Source: Lederbergia graminis
GTDB lineage: Bacteria > Bacillota > Bacilli > Bacillales > Bacillaceae_C
Assembly: GCF_042655485.1 (NCBI RefSeq)
Contig: NZ_JBHSMC010000001.1
Span: 744,001-808,000, forward strand
Length of the DNA stretch: 64,000 bases
Reading direction: 5' to 3'
Shown: piece by piece, positions 1 to 8,547 of the stretch
How positions within the stretch are numbered: the first letter of the stretch is position 1
How the letters are laid out: each line of letters begins with the position of its first letter
The notes under the pieces: model-generated
What the model was told of the DNA's origin: nothing
What the model saw: the letters and a program-made list of their open reading frames with translations, nothing else
Database searches by the model: none
Made by a program: the position numbers and the translations under genes

Positions 1-620
1 CCCATTAAATATACTACAGTGAAGATAAATACCCATACAACATCAATAAAGTGCCAATAGATACTAGCTACATAGAACTTTGGAGCATTATATAGGCTTA
101 ATCCTCTCTTCGCATTTCTTACCATTAGAGCGATAATCCACCCAAGTCCAAACACTACGTGTGCACCGTGGAATCCGACTAACGTATAAAATGCAGAACT
201 AAAAGCACTTGTTGTAAATCCAAATCCATATTCATGTGTATAATGATAAAACTCATAAATTTCTAATCCAAGGAAGCCCAAGCCTAATAATACAGTAATT
301 AACAACCAAGCTTGCATCTTTTTGAAATGGTAATTCTTCATATGATATATCGCATACACACTTGTAATGGAACTTGTTAGTAATAGCATTGTCATTAAAA
401 ATGCTAATGGTAATTCAAATAAATCCTTAGCTAATACATCAGTTGCAGGATTTGGTACTTTATCCTTTAATGCAAGATATGTTGCAAACAAGGAAGCGAA
501 AAGTACTGTTTCGCCACCTAGAAACAACCAGAATCCTAAAAACTTATTTTTTCCCTCTAATGTTGCTCTTTCGGGTGATTCAGGCCATGTTTTTGGTGTA
601 TAAGGTTGTTCAACATGCAT
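1..620 (-). CDS. ctaE: Cytochrome c oxidase subunit III (3' part cut by window edge)
   Basis: Subunit III of the caa3-type cytochrome c oxidase, a multi-spanning membrane protein of the terminal oxidase complex. The reverse strand reads MHVEQPYTPKTWPESPERAT and continues open to the window edge through several hydrophobic segments. The family's conserved glutamate motif (WLFLGGETVLFASLF) and the GFHGAHVVFG histidine segment are both present. The start ATG overlaps the ctaD stop codon in a TAATG arrangement, so translation is probably coupled. The remaining C-terminal part lies outside the window. Confidence 0.93.
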   Translation of the reverse strand, partial: MHVEQPYTPKTWPESPERATLEGKNKFLGFWLFLGGETVLFASLFATYLALKDKVPNPATDVLAKDLFELPLAFLMTMLLLTSSITSVYAIYHMKNYHFKKMQAWLLITVLLGLGFLGLEIYEFYHYTHEYGFGFTTSAFSSAFYTLVGFHGAHVVFGLGWIIALMVRNAKRGLSLYNAPKFYVASIYWHFIDVVWVFIFTVVYLM

Positions 621-2488
621 TATGCCCTTACCCCCTTATCATTATCATTCAATAATTCTTCCTTTGTAATATGGTATCCATGATCATCTTTCAATGATCT
701 AATTAACATGGAACCAAATGCAATTACAAGTCCAATGATTAGGACTGCAAGCCCCCAAGAATGTTCTTGACGGTAAATTGCTCCAAATGAAGCAATAAAG
801 AATCCTAATGAAATACATATAGGAAGAATTGAACCGTTAGGCATATGAATATCCCCTACAGGTTCTGCAGCTGTAACTTCTTTTTTCCCTTCCATTTTTT
901 CAATCCAGTAAGTGTCAATACCACGTACTAGTGGAAGTTGTTTAAAGTTATAGTGCGGTGGTGGTGATGGTAAAGACCATTCTAATGTTCTTCCGTCACC
1001 CCAAGGATCGTTGCCAACTTTTTCATTCTTAACAGAAGTAACAATAATATTATACAGCAATATTAATACCGCAACACCCATTAATAATGCACCAATGGAA
1101 CTGATAAAGTTTCCTGCGTCTAACCCTTGACCAGGTAAGAATGTTGCGACTCTTCGTGGCATCCCCATTAAGCCTAGGAAATGTTGAATAAAGAATGTTA
1201 AATGGAAACCAATTAAGAACAACCAGAAAGTTATTTTTCCAAGTGTTTCATTTAACATAGTTCCAAACATTTTTGGCCAATAGAAATGTGTAGCAGCTAG
1301 AATAGCTAACACTACCCCACCAACAATTACATAGTGGAAATGGGCTACAACGAAATACGTATCATGGAACTGATAATCTGCTGGTGCCATAGCAACCATG
1401 ATACCAGTTACCCCACCCATTACGAATGATGGTATAAATGCAGCTGCATACATCATTGGAGTAGTAAATTTAATACTTCCACCCCATGCAGTAAATAACC
1501 AGTTAAATATCTTAATTCCAGTAGGAACACCAATTGCAAATGAAGCTACAGCGAAGATTGCATTGGCAATACTACCTAGACCGACAGTAAACATATGGTG
1601 AGCCCAAACCATGAAGCCTAGGAAACCGATAAGTACTGTTGCAAAGACCATGGATGAATATCCAAAAAGTCGCTTTCTAGAGAAAGTTGCAAATATCTCA
1701 GAAAAAATACCGAATGTCGGTAAAACTAAGATGTAAACTTCTGGGTGTCCAAAAATCCAGAAGAAGTGTTCCCAAATTATTGTGTTACCACCAGCTACTA
1801 CATTAAAGAAGTTTGCATCAAACATTCTATCAAATGTAAGCATAAATAATGCTACTGTTAGAGGTGGGAATGCAAACAAAATTAGAGTAGAAGCAATAAA
1901 AGTAGTCCAACTAAATAACGGCATCCTCATATATGTCATACCAGGTGCTCTCATGTTAATAATCGTAACTAAGAAGTTGATACCACCCATTAATGTACCG
2001 AAACCAGATATTTGGATACCTAATGCGTAATAATCAATACCATGCGTAGTAGAATTCAATGCTAATGAAGCATAAGAAGTCCAACCTGCATCAGGTGCTC
2101 CACCTAAAAACCATGATAGGTTTAATAACAACCCACCAAAAAAGAATAGCCAAAAACCAAGTGAGTTCAAGAATGGAAATGCCACATCTCGAGCTCCAAT
2201 TTGTAATGGCATTATTAAGTTCATAAATCCAATTAACAGCGGCATGGCTGCTAAGAAAATCATGGTTGTACCGTGCATAGTTAACATTTCATTAAATAGA
2301 CCTGCACTAATGAAATCACTATTCGGTGCGAATAATTGAATACGAATAATCAATGCTTCGAGTCCGCCTAAAAGAAAGAAGAAACCACCAGCAGCGATGT
2401 ATAATATCCCAATCTTTTTATGGTCTACTGTCGTTAAGTAGTCCCAAAGTGCGGCACCAAAGCCTCTTTTCTGAGCAATAGTACTCAC
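620..2488 (-). CDS. ctaD: Cytochrome c oxidase subunit I (caa3 type)
   Basis: Catalytic subunit I (622 aa, the same length as B. subtilis CtaD) carrying heme a and the heme a3-CuB centre. Visible hallmarks are the heme ligand region MLTMHGTTMIF, the CuB/Tyr-His motif WIFGHPEVYILVLP, the paired HH in VWAHHMF, and HDTYFVVAHFHYV near the heme ligands. Translation starts at a GTG preceded by GGGAGG at good spacing. It sits between ctaC and ctaE in one minus-strand operon and is translationally coupled to ctaE. The protein reduces O2 to water and pumps protons in the cytoplasmic membrane. Confidence 0.97.
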   Translation of the reverse strand: MSTIAQKRGFGAALWDYLTTVDHKKIGILYIAAGGFFFLLGGLEALIIRIQLFAPNSDFISAGLFNEMLTMHGTTMIFLAAMPLLIGFMNLIMPLQIGARDVAFPFLNSLGFWLFFFGGLLLNLSWFLGGAPDAGWTSYASLALNSTTHGIDYYALGIQISGFGTLMGGINFLVTIINMRAPGMTYMRMPLFSWTTFIASTLILFAFPPLTVALFMLTFDRMFDANFFNVVAGGNTIIWEHFFWIFGHPEVYILVLPTFGIFSEIFATFSRKRLFGYSSMVFATVLIGFLGFMVWAHHMFTVGLGSIANAIFAVASFAIGVPTGIKIFNWLFTAWGGSIKFTTPMMYAAAFIPSFVMGGVTGIMVAMAPADYQFHDTYFVVAHFHYVIVGGVVLAILAATHFYWPKMFGTMLNETLGKITFWLFLIGFHLTFFIQHFLGLMGMPRRVATFLPGQGLDAGNFISSIGALLMGVAVLILLYNIIVTSVKNEKVGNDPWGDGRTLEWSLPSPPPHYNFKQLPLVRGIDTYWIEKMEGKKEVTAAEPVGDIHMPNGSILPICISLGFFIASFGAIYRQEHSWGLAVLIIGLVIAFGSMLIRSLKDDHGYHITKEELLNDNDKGVRA

Positions 2489-2520
2489 CTTTTAACCTCC
2501 CTCTTTATCAAGAGCCAAAA

Positions 2521-3597
2521 TTACTTATCTTGTACTTTAAGCTCCATTAAATAAGCTGCAAGAGCATCTAGATCTTCATCACTAATTGCATCTTTTTTAA
2601 ATTCAGGCATTGGATTACCTGGCTTATATTTTTGACCATCTCTTATCCAATTTTTTAATTCCTCTTCATTATGATCAAGGATACCTGCAATTTTTTCTCT
2701 TTCAGCAAAATTAGTTAAGTTTGGTGCGAATAACGGTGCATCATTACTTGCGGAAATCGCGTGACAAGTGATACAGCTATTATTAAATACCTCTTCACCT
2801 TGTCTAGCTAAATCTGTAGTTGGTTCAGGAGCTTCAGCATTTTTCATATCTAAAACCCATTGATCAAATTCGTCCCTAGGCATCGCTTTCACTTTAAAAT
2901 CCATAAAAGCATGGGACGGTCCGCATAGCTCAGCACATTTTCCGTAAAATACGTTATTAGCTTCCTCGGCTTTTTCTTGATCCACATGTAAGAAGAATTT
3001 ATTGATATTTTCCGGATTGTTATCCATTTTTCCTCCTAGAGGTGGAATCCAGAAAGAGTGTTTTACATCCGCAGAAGATAATTGGAAATAAACTCTCTCA
3101 TCAGTTGGAATTACAAGGTCCTGACTCGTTACAATCCCTAAATCAGGATATTCGAATTCCCACCAATATAGATGAGCACGAACATTAACTACTAGATTTT
3201 CCGGATTACCATCTGCATCCTTTTTACCAATAGCGGAAACATCTCCTTGAGAGAACGTAACAGCTACTGTAGGAACAGAAAGAATAATAACAAGAATGAT
3301 TGGAATAATTGTCCAAACAAGTTCTAGTTTATGACTTCCTTCAACTTGTTTAGGAATTTTATTTTCCTCACCTTTTTTGCGGCGGAAACGTATCATGACA
3401 TAAATAAAAATAACAGTTACTACGACAATAACTAGTGTCATAACAGCTAAACTAAACATTATGAGATCATATTGTTGTTCCGCTACTTCACCCGCTGGTT
3501 TTAATGCGGACAAGTAGTTCTCGCCACATCCAGACAGGATAAGTGCCAGAAACGCAAGAACTGACACGATACGCATTTTTCGCAGCCATTGTTTCAT
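2521..3597 (-). CDS. ctaC: Cytochrome c oxidase subunit II with fused cytochrome c domain
   Basis: Subunit II of the caa3 oxidase, a lipoprotein with a C-terminal cytochrome c domain. Seen in order: signal peptide with lipobox LILSGC, two transmembrane helices, the CuA cupredoxin domain ending in YGKCAELCGPSHAFM (copper ligands), and a cytochrome c domain with the heme motif CITCH. The frame is open to an ATG at 3621, but the Shine-Dalgarno GAGGGG lies inside those extra codons. The ATG at 3597 gives 358 residues and aligns with the B. subtilis start (MVKHW...). SD spacing there is somewhat long (12 nt), so the exact start is probable rather than certain. Confidence 0.95.
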   Translation of the reverse strand: MKQWLRKMRIVSVLAFLALILSGCGENYLSALKPAGEVAEQQYDLIMFSLAVMTLVIVVVTVIFIYVMIRFRRKKGEENKIPKQVEGSHKLELVWTIIPIILVIILSVPTVAVTFSQGDVSAIGKKDADGNPENLVVNVRAHLYWWEFEYPDLGIVTSQDLVIPTDERVYFQLSSADVKHSFWIPPLGGKMDNNPENINKFFLHVDQEKAEEANNVFYGKCAELCGPSHAFMDFKVKAMPRDEFDQWVLDMKNAEAPEPTTDLARQGEEVFNNSCITCHAISASNDAPLFAPNLTNFAEREKIAGILDHNEEELKNWIRDGQKYKPGNPMPEFKKDAISDEDLDALAAYLMELKVQDK

Positions 3598-3723
3598 AAT
3601 TTCATCAAACCCCTCTTTCATTCAATGTCTTAACTTAAGGTCAAGCCTTTTAATATATGGATTCCTTATAAATAAGAAAGAATACCCCTAATAATTCAAA
3701 CTATCATTGCTTATTTCCATTTG

Positions 3724-4638
3724 TTAAAATACAGAAAGAATTACCATTCCTGTAAACAGAATCGTCAAATAGTTCAATGAATATACAAACATTCGAGTCG
3801 CCCATTTTATATTATCCATTGTCTTATAACCAATTAATCCAAAAACGAGCCAACCTATATTTAATATAGTTGCTAAAATAACAAAAGCCATTCCCAATTC
3901 TGTCATAAAAAATGGTGTAGGTAATAATAATAATACCCAAATAATAATATGACGTTTCGTTACTTCAAATCCTTTAACAACTGGAAGCATTGGAATGGAA
4001 GCTGCTCGATACTCTTCAACCCTTCTCATTGCAAGGGCATAAAAATGTGGAGGTTGCCACACAAACATAATAAGGAATAGCATCCAAGCCATCGTAGGTA
4101 ATGTCGGATCAACTGCTGCCCAACCTATTAAAGGTGGTACTGCTCCTGATATACTTCCAACAATTGTATTACTAACATGTCTTCTTTTTGACCACATACT
4201 ATATAGCACTACGTAACTAAAGACCCCTATTATACCGATGACACCTGTTACTATATTTGTTAGAAAGAGCATTAATAATCCAAGGCCGACTAAAGTAAAT
4301 CCAATTATTAATACTTTAGAGCCACTAATTTTCCCTGTTACGGTTGGTCTTCCCTTTGTCCTTTGCATTATTGGATCAATATCTCTATCGATAAAATTAT
4401 TTAAGGCACATGAACCAGCAATAATGAATGCTGACCCTACTAAGGTTAAAATAACTATATCAAGAGATTGGAGAAAGTGTTTCTCTGTGAACATAAACGC
4501 TAACCATAAACCTGTAAAAGTAGTGATTAAGTTCGAGTTCACTATTCCGATTTTGATTAATGCCGTAAAATCACTCCAAGTAGTTTTTGCAGGACTTGAT
4601 GTTTCATCGATTGTTGTAATTGTACGACTATTCCCCAT
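3724..4638 (-). CDS. ctaB: Protoheme IX farnesyltransferase (heme O synthase)
   Basis: UbiA-family membrane prenyltransferase (304 aa) that adds a farnesyl group to heme B, giving heme O for the oxidase. The first aspartate-rich motif is NNFIDRDIDPIMQRTKGRP; the second conserved loop is YALAMRRVEEYRAASIPMLP. About nine hydrophobic segments are visible. It has an excellent ribosome binding site (AGGAGGGG) before ATG. It is first in the ctaB-ctaC-ctaD-ctaE run and divergent from ctaA, whose product uses its heme O. Confidence 0.96.
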   Translation of the reverse strand: MGNSRTITTIDETSSPAKTTWSDFTALIKIGIVNSNLITTFTGLWLAFMFTEKHFLQSLDIVILTLVGSAFIIAGSCALNNFIDRDIDPIMQRTKGRPTVTGKISGSKVLIIGFTLVGLGLLMLFLTNIVTGVIGIIGVFSYVVLYSMWSKRRHVSNTIVGSISGAVPPLIGWAAVDPTLPTMAWMLFLIMFVWQPPHFYALAMRRVEEYRAASIPMLPVVKGFEVTKRHIIIWVLLLLPTPFFMTELGMAFVILATILNIGWLVFGLIGYKTMDNIKWATRMFVYSLNYLTILFTGMVILSVF

Positions 4639-4729
4639 TCAACCCCTCCTCTCTTCTAAATATCTTCTACAATCTTTACTATAAGCCATAATACTGTTAT
4701 TTTCTCTATTTTTGGAGAAGTTTCAGTAT

Positions 4730-4748
4730 TTGTTCAATAAGTGAACAA
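4730..4748. promoter_or_regulatory. Perfect inverted repeat upstream of ctaB (candidate operator)
   Basis: TTGTTCA and TGAACAA flank a 5-nt spacer (ATAAG), forming a 19-bp palindrome about 90 bp upstream of the ctaB start. It resembles a dimeric repressor site. It is close to but not the same as the Rex operator (TTGTGAA-N4-TTCACAA), so no regulator is assigned. Confidence 0.4.
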
Positions 4749-4751
4749 GCG

Positions 4752-4815
4752 TTTGACGAATTGGAAAATGTATGTATTTTAAATCGACTTACACATTATA
4801 ACATAATTCGTCAAA
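4752..4815. promoter_or_regulatory. Two inverted copies of an 11-bp word between ctaB and ctaA
   Basis: TTTGACGAATT at 4752-4762 and its exact reverse complement AATTCGTCAAA at 4805-4815 are separated by 42 bp, about 53 bp centre to centre or roughly five helical turns. The spacing suits two sites for one regulator on the same face of the DNA. It could also be a long-range stem. No regulator is recognised. Confidence 0.35.
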
Positions 4816-4837
4816 AAATCATTATGGAGGATTAATA

Positions 4838-4888
4838 GTGGTCGCACAATACAATATTAAACCATATTCACGTCTTTTACTGCTATAA
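4838..4888 (+). CDS. Possible 16-residue leader peptide ahead of ctaA
   Basis: GTG-initiated reading frame encoding VVAQYNIKPYSRLLLL followed by TAA. It has a strong Shine-Dalgarno (GGAGG, 7 nt before GTG). It lies about 230 bp upstream of ctaA on the same strand, and no annotated family is known to me. A reading frame this short could be chance; the ribosome binding site is the only positive evidence. Confidence 0.2.
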   Translation: MVAQYNIKPYSRLLLL

Positions 4889-5120
4889 ATTTTGATAAGT
4901 GTATGGCAAATCTGTGACAGCTATTAATACAACGTACCATTAAAGAATCAACTCTATTGTACAATTTTTATAGTGATTTTCAAGCAATCCGTTTACACAA
5001 GAGGAATTGTAACAATTTTGTCGGTTGTTTTTTAAAATAAGATTCGGTAGTATCAGTTATGGTATTAAAAGTATAAACCTATCAAGATATCACAATTAAG
5101 TATAGTAAGAAGGTGGAATA

Positions 5121-6071
5121 TTGTACCGTAAGTTAAAAGGGTTTTCCGTTATCACAACTCTTATTATGATTGGTGTATTATTGGGAGGAGCCCTAGTTAC
5201 TAAAACAGACTCAGGTATGGGGTGTGGTCGATCTTGGCCGCTTTGTGAAGGAGAACTAATCCCTAGTGTTATTACACCAGAACTAGTGATTGAACTTGCT
5301 CATCGACTCGTATCCGGAAGTGCTGCTATATTCGTACTTATTTTAAGTATTTGGAGTTGGAAGGTTATAGGACATATTCGCGAAACAAAACTATTAGCGA
5401 TTTTGTCTATCTCTTTTCTAATCATTCAGGCTTTAATCGGAGCAGCTGCAGTGCTTTGGCCACAATCAGATTTTGTTCTAGCCTTACACTTTGGAATTTC
5501 ACTCATATCATTTGCAGCAGTATTCCTACTGACACTGCTAATTTTTGAAGTCGATAAAAAATTTGATACCGAAAAACTTATTATCGACAAACGTATGAAA
5601 TTTCATATTATAGGTGTGACTATTTACAGTTATTTTGTAGTATATACAGGCGCTTTAGTAAGACACACTGAATCAAGTCTAATTTGTCATGATTGGCCAA
5701 TGTGTGTAAATGGTTCATTTACATTACCAGTGAATCAATATGAATGGATACAAATGGGACATCGCTTAGCAGCCGGATTAATTTTCATCTGGATTGCCTA
5801 CGTAATGATTATTGCTATAAGAAATTATAAACATCAAAAAGTTTTATATTTAGGCTGGATTATCGCTTTTATAATCGTTTCATTACAAGTCACTTCTGGT
5901 GCGATTGTCGTCCTAACAGGTCTTAATATTTATTTCGCTCTGCTCCATGCATTATTTATAACACTTCTATTTGGGTTATTATGTTATTTCATCATGCTTT
6001 TATCACGAAATAAAGTGGTCGCATCAAATCAAGCTGCAATTCAAAACAAAATGGATAAAAAGAGTTTTTAA
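5121..6071 (+). CDS. ctaA: Heme A synthase
   Basis: Membrane monooxygenase (316 aa) that converts heme O, made by CtaB, to heme A. The duplicated four-helix architecture is clear. The first half carries C35/C42 (CGRSWPLC) and H61 in HRLVSG; the second carries C189/C195 (CHDWPMC) and H214 in GHRLAAG. These are the cysteine pairs and heme-ligand histidines of the family. The start is a TTG after AAGGTGG; no ATG is suitably placed. It is transcribed away from ctaB and ends at a strong terminator shared with the convergent ftsW. Confidence 0.96.
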   Translation: MYRKLKGFSVITTLIMIGVLLGGALVTKTDSGMGCGRSWPLCEGELIPSVITPELVIELAHRLVSGSAAIFVLILSIWSWKVIGHIRETKLLAILSISFLIIQALIGAAAVLWPQSDFVLALHFGISLISFAAVFLLTLLIFEVDKKFDTEKLIIDKRMKFHIIGVTIYSYFVVYTGALVRHTESSLICHDWPMCVNGSFTLPVNQYEWIQMGHRLAAGLIFIWIAYVMIIAIRNYKHQKVLYLGWIIAFIIVSLQVTSGAIVVLTGLNIYFALLHALFITLLFGLLCYFIMLLSRNKVVASNQAAIQNKMDKKSF

Positions 6072-6076
6072 ACACC

Positions 6077-6114
6077 AAAAAAAAACTTGCATATATGAAT
6101 ATGCAAGTTTTTTA
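6077..6114. terminator. Bidirectional terminator between ctaA and ftsW
   Basis: CTTGCATAT and ATATGCAAG arms with a 4-nt loop, flanked by an A-run on the left and a T-run on the right. It serves both convergent genes. Confidence 0.85.
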
Positions 6115-6115
6115 T

Positions 6116-7330
6116 TTACCGAAAATTGTTTTCATAATTCAAAGGGATTGATGGTGACACTGGCTTATCCTCTACTTTTTGATGTTTATATTTTTCATCA
6201 TAATTTTTAAACATCGCGACATTAGATAATATCCCCATCGCTATCGATAAAACTAATATAGAGGATCCACCGTAACTAATAAACGGCAATGTTACACCTG
6301 TGATTGGTATTAAGCCAGACATTCCACCTAAATTAATAAATGATTGAATTCCTAACATAGACGCAATACCAATTGCTAACATACTTCCAAAAGGATCGCG
6401 ACACCTAATGCCTATATAGATTCCTCTTAAGACTAGGTAACTTAATCCACCAATTACTATAATAACTCCAGCTATACCTAATTCTTCGGCTATAATTGCC
6501 ATAATAAAATCAGTATGTGGTTCTGGAAGATATCCTAATTTCTGGACACTTTGTCCAAGACCTACACCTTTGAGCCCACCAGATCCAATAGCTAAATAAG
6601 AATTAACTAATTGGTAACCTTCCTTTTGAGCAAGTTCAAACGGATGTAAAAAGCCAGTAATACGGGCCATATTATTATCAGTTACGATAGAATCAAATTT
6701 AAATAGGATAAACGGAACAAACAATAATGCAAGTCCTCCTGCAATAGCTGCTAGTTTCATTAATGTTTTAAATTTCATTCCAGAGCAAAGAATTATCGTC
6801 ATACCTATTAAGAAAGTAATTACTGCAGATCCATTATCTGGTTCGATTTTAATTAAAAAACAAACAAATACTAAATATATTATTGGTGGTAATACACCTT
6901 TATTTAGCTGGTTTATATATGCTTGTTTATTAGCATATACTGCAGATAAATAAATAATGACAGACACTTTGACAAACTCAGATGGCTGAATACTTCTAAA
7001 CCCAACACTAATCCAACTTTGTGCATTATTTCCGACATAACCATAAGCGGACACTGCAAATAAAGCAAGTATAGCAGTTATTGTCATCGTTATTAGGAAC
7101 TTTTTATTTCTAAAAGCTTTATAAGGAAAAAAAGCAAAAAATAAAAATGCAGCGAATGCAATAAGTAAGTTAATTTTTTGTTTATCGTAAAAAAAATCAG
7201 CTGGATATCCATAACGTTGGACAGCCATTACCATGCTCGAACTATATATCATGACAAGTCCAAACAAACAAAGGAAAATATAAACACCTATTATTGAATA
7301 GTCATGTGATTTAAGCATTTTTTTAAACAT
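6116..7330 (-). CDS. ftsW: FtsW, divisome SEDS peptidoglycan glycosyltransferase
   Basis: SEDS-family membrane protein (404 aa) that polymerises lipid II at the division septum with its partner PBP. About ten hydrophobic helices are visible. Conserved stretches include WISVGFRSIQPSEFVK, KIEPDNGSAV, the PEPHTDFIMAIIAEELG loop and the terminal VTLPFISYGGSS. Placement next to ylaN matches ftsW (ylaO) of B. subtilis rather than rodA. The weak ribosome binding site (GGAAG) precedes ATG. Confidence 0.9.
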   Translation of the reverse strand: MFKKMLKSHDYSIIGVYIFLCLFGLVMIYSSSMVMAVQRYGYPADFFYDKQKINLLIAFAAFLFFAFFPYKAFRNKKFLITMTITAILALFAVSAYGYVGNNAQSWISVGFRSIQPSEFVKVSVIIYLSAVYANKQAYINQLNKGVLPPIIYLVFVCFLIKIEPDNGSAVITFLIGMTIILCSGMKFKTLMKLAAIAGGLALLFVPFILFKFDSIVTDNNMARITGFLHPFELAQKEGYQLVNSYLAIGSGGLKGVGLGQSVQKLGYLPEPHTDFIMAIIAEELGIAGVIIVIGGLSYLVLRGIYIGIRCRDPFGSMLAIGIASMLGIQSFINLGGMSGLIPITGVTLPFISYGGSSILVLSIAMGILSNVAMFKNYDEKYKHQKVEDKPVSPSIPLNYENNFR

Positions 7331-7410
7331 ATAATTCTTCCAATCTATTTAAATAAGTTCGGCATAAAAGAAATAACACCTTTCAAAATCTAGGCTATCA
7401 CATATTATTG

Positions 7411-7448
7411 AAAAAAACTCAAACAATTTCAATAAAATGTTTGAGTTT
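7411..7448 (-). terminator. Terminator after ylaN
   Basis: Arms AAACTCAAACA (7415-7425) and TGTTTGAGTTT (7438-7448). On the minus strand the stem is followed by a run of T residues. Confidence 0.8.
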
Positions 7449-7498
7449 ACATGATTTTTTGCGTTAAAAGTAAACTATTTATATGTTTAATCTACGAG

Positions 7499-7780
7499 TT
7501 ATTTATCAATTGAAGCTTCATGAAGAGCTGAAAGTTTTCTTTCTAAAGAACCAATTAATTCTTTCCCATCTTTTTCATCCACAAGTCCTAAACGTACAGC
7601 GAAATCTATTTCGCGAGACAATCCAAACATTTGAGTGTCTAGCACTTCTTCATATAAAGGGCATTGCGGCATTGTTAAATTATCCATCTGTACCTGTATA
7701 AGACGTAATATCTTTTCAGCATCCGCCTTTAATATTTCGTAGGCTTTTTCACGATGATTTATTTGAGTTTCAGACACCAC
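7499..7780 (-). CDS. ylaN: YlaN family protein (iron/Fur-linked)
   Basis: Small cytosolic protein almost identical in its core (VQMDNLTMPQCPLYEEVLDTQMFGLSREIDFAVRLGLV) to B. subtilis YlaN. The family is needed under iron limitation and has been reported to bind iron and antagonise Fur. An open frame extends to 7804, but the Shine-Dalgarno AGGGGG directs initiation at the GTG at 7780 (or the next GTG). That gives about 93 residues, the family length. It is a single-gene unit with its own terminator. Confidence 0.9.
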   Translation of the reverse strand: MVSETQINHREKAYEILKADAEKILRLIQVQMDNLTMPQCPLYEEVLDTQMFGLSREIDFAVRLGLVDEKDGKELIGSLERKLSALHEASIDK

Positions 7781-8016
7781 ATTAATCCCCCTATCTCCTA
7801 TCACGCATTAGCGCTAGAGTCCCTAAAAAATATGTAAGCAATTCTTATAAAAGGTCAGTATTATCTATAAATTTTACAACTAATATCAAAAAAAAGCAAG
7901 GGATTAGAGAATGAGGTAACGGAGATTTATAACTTACTAATAGGAAATGAACTAGACTCTTTTAATTTATAAATGTTAGCGCTATAATTTATTAATAGGA
8001 AGGAAGGGATATTACC

Positions 8017-8511
8017 GTGGATTTGATTATGAATATTAAAGGAAAAGTAAAATTTCCAATAACTTTAGATGTAGGTGCTTGGATTTTTGATGATCGCAGA
8101 ATTGATTTAGATACATATTTCAATCATTCAATTGATGAAAATGAGGAAGAAGAAGAACTTACAATTGCTTCTAAACATTGGGATAGAGTAATTAAAGAAG
8201 GCTCTGTTGCCCCACCAACATTAAAGACCGAACGCAAATATGAAAAAATTAAAATGTTAACTGGTACATTTGGTATTATTTTTAGACCATTCTTACATAA
8301 TTCCGAACCATTAAAAGATGCTACCACATTAATTTTTGAAACAGATAAGGGAGAATTTTCTTTACCTTTAGAGCAAGGGTATGACGTCATTATCCAATTC
8401 TCAAAGGAAGGAAAGCCACTACGTGAAGACGGCCCTGTCCACATTTTATTTCCAGATGGATCCAATCGTGATAATCCAATTAAGCACGTCAAAGGATTTA
8501 GAGTTGAGTAG
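8017..8511 (+). CDS. ylaL: YlaL-like conserved protein
   Basis: Cytosolic protein of 164 aa beginning MDLIMNIKGKVKFPITLDVGAWIFDDR. The N-terminal segment and the position beside ylaN and phoH2 match B. subtilis YlaL. An acidic patch (DENEEEEEL) follows around residue 45. The homologue is sometimes annotated as a peptidyl-prolyl isomerase, but I see no recognisable isomerase motif, so function is left open. The start is GTG after AGGAAGGG; the ATG four codons later is an alternative. Confidence 0.75.
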   Translation: MDLIMNIKGKVKFPITLDVGAWIFDDRRIDLDTYFNHSIDENEEEEELTIASKHWDRVIKEGSVAPPTLKTERKYEKIKMLTGTFGIIFRPFLHNSEPLKDATTLIFETDKGEFSLPLEQGYDVIIQFSKEGKPLREDGPVHILFPDGSNRDNPIKHVKGFRVE

Positions 8512-8515
8512 AATC

Positions 8516-8544
8516 AAGCAGGCGGACGCACCCGCCTGCTTTTT
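8516..8544 (+). terminator. Terminator after ylaL
   Basis: GC-rich stem AGCAGGCGG / CCGCCTGCT with a 6-nt loop followed by TTTT on the plus strand. Confidence 0.9.
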
Positions 8545-8547
8545 ACA

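Larger units (their letters stand above)
4639..5120. other. Divergent ctaB/ctaA control region
   Basis: This gap of about 480 bp between divergent heme genes contains no long ORF. It holds a perfect 7-5-7 inverted repeat (4730-4748), a pair of widely spaced 11-bp inverted repeats (4752-4762 and 4805-4815) and a 16-codon ORF with a good Shine-Dalgarno (4838-4888). In B. subtilis the equivalent region is controlled by ResD and CcpA; I do not recognise either site here with confidence, nor a convincing promoter for either gene. Confidence 0.6.

Noticed and set aside
624..645. Fur-box-like GATAATGATAA stretch near the start of ctaE
   Set aside because: It encodes the Asn-Asp-Asn-Asp tail of CtaD and half of the palindrome is missing; more likely codon content than an operator.
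4730..4748. Rex operator in the ctaB upstream region
   Set aside because: The palindrome arms are TTGTTCA/TGAACAA with 5 nt between, not TTGTGAA/TTCACAA with 4 nt; listed only as an unknown operator.
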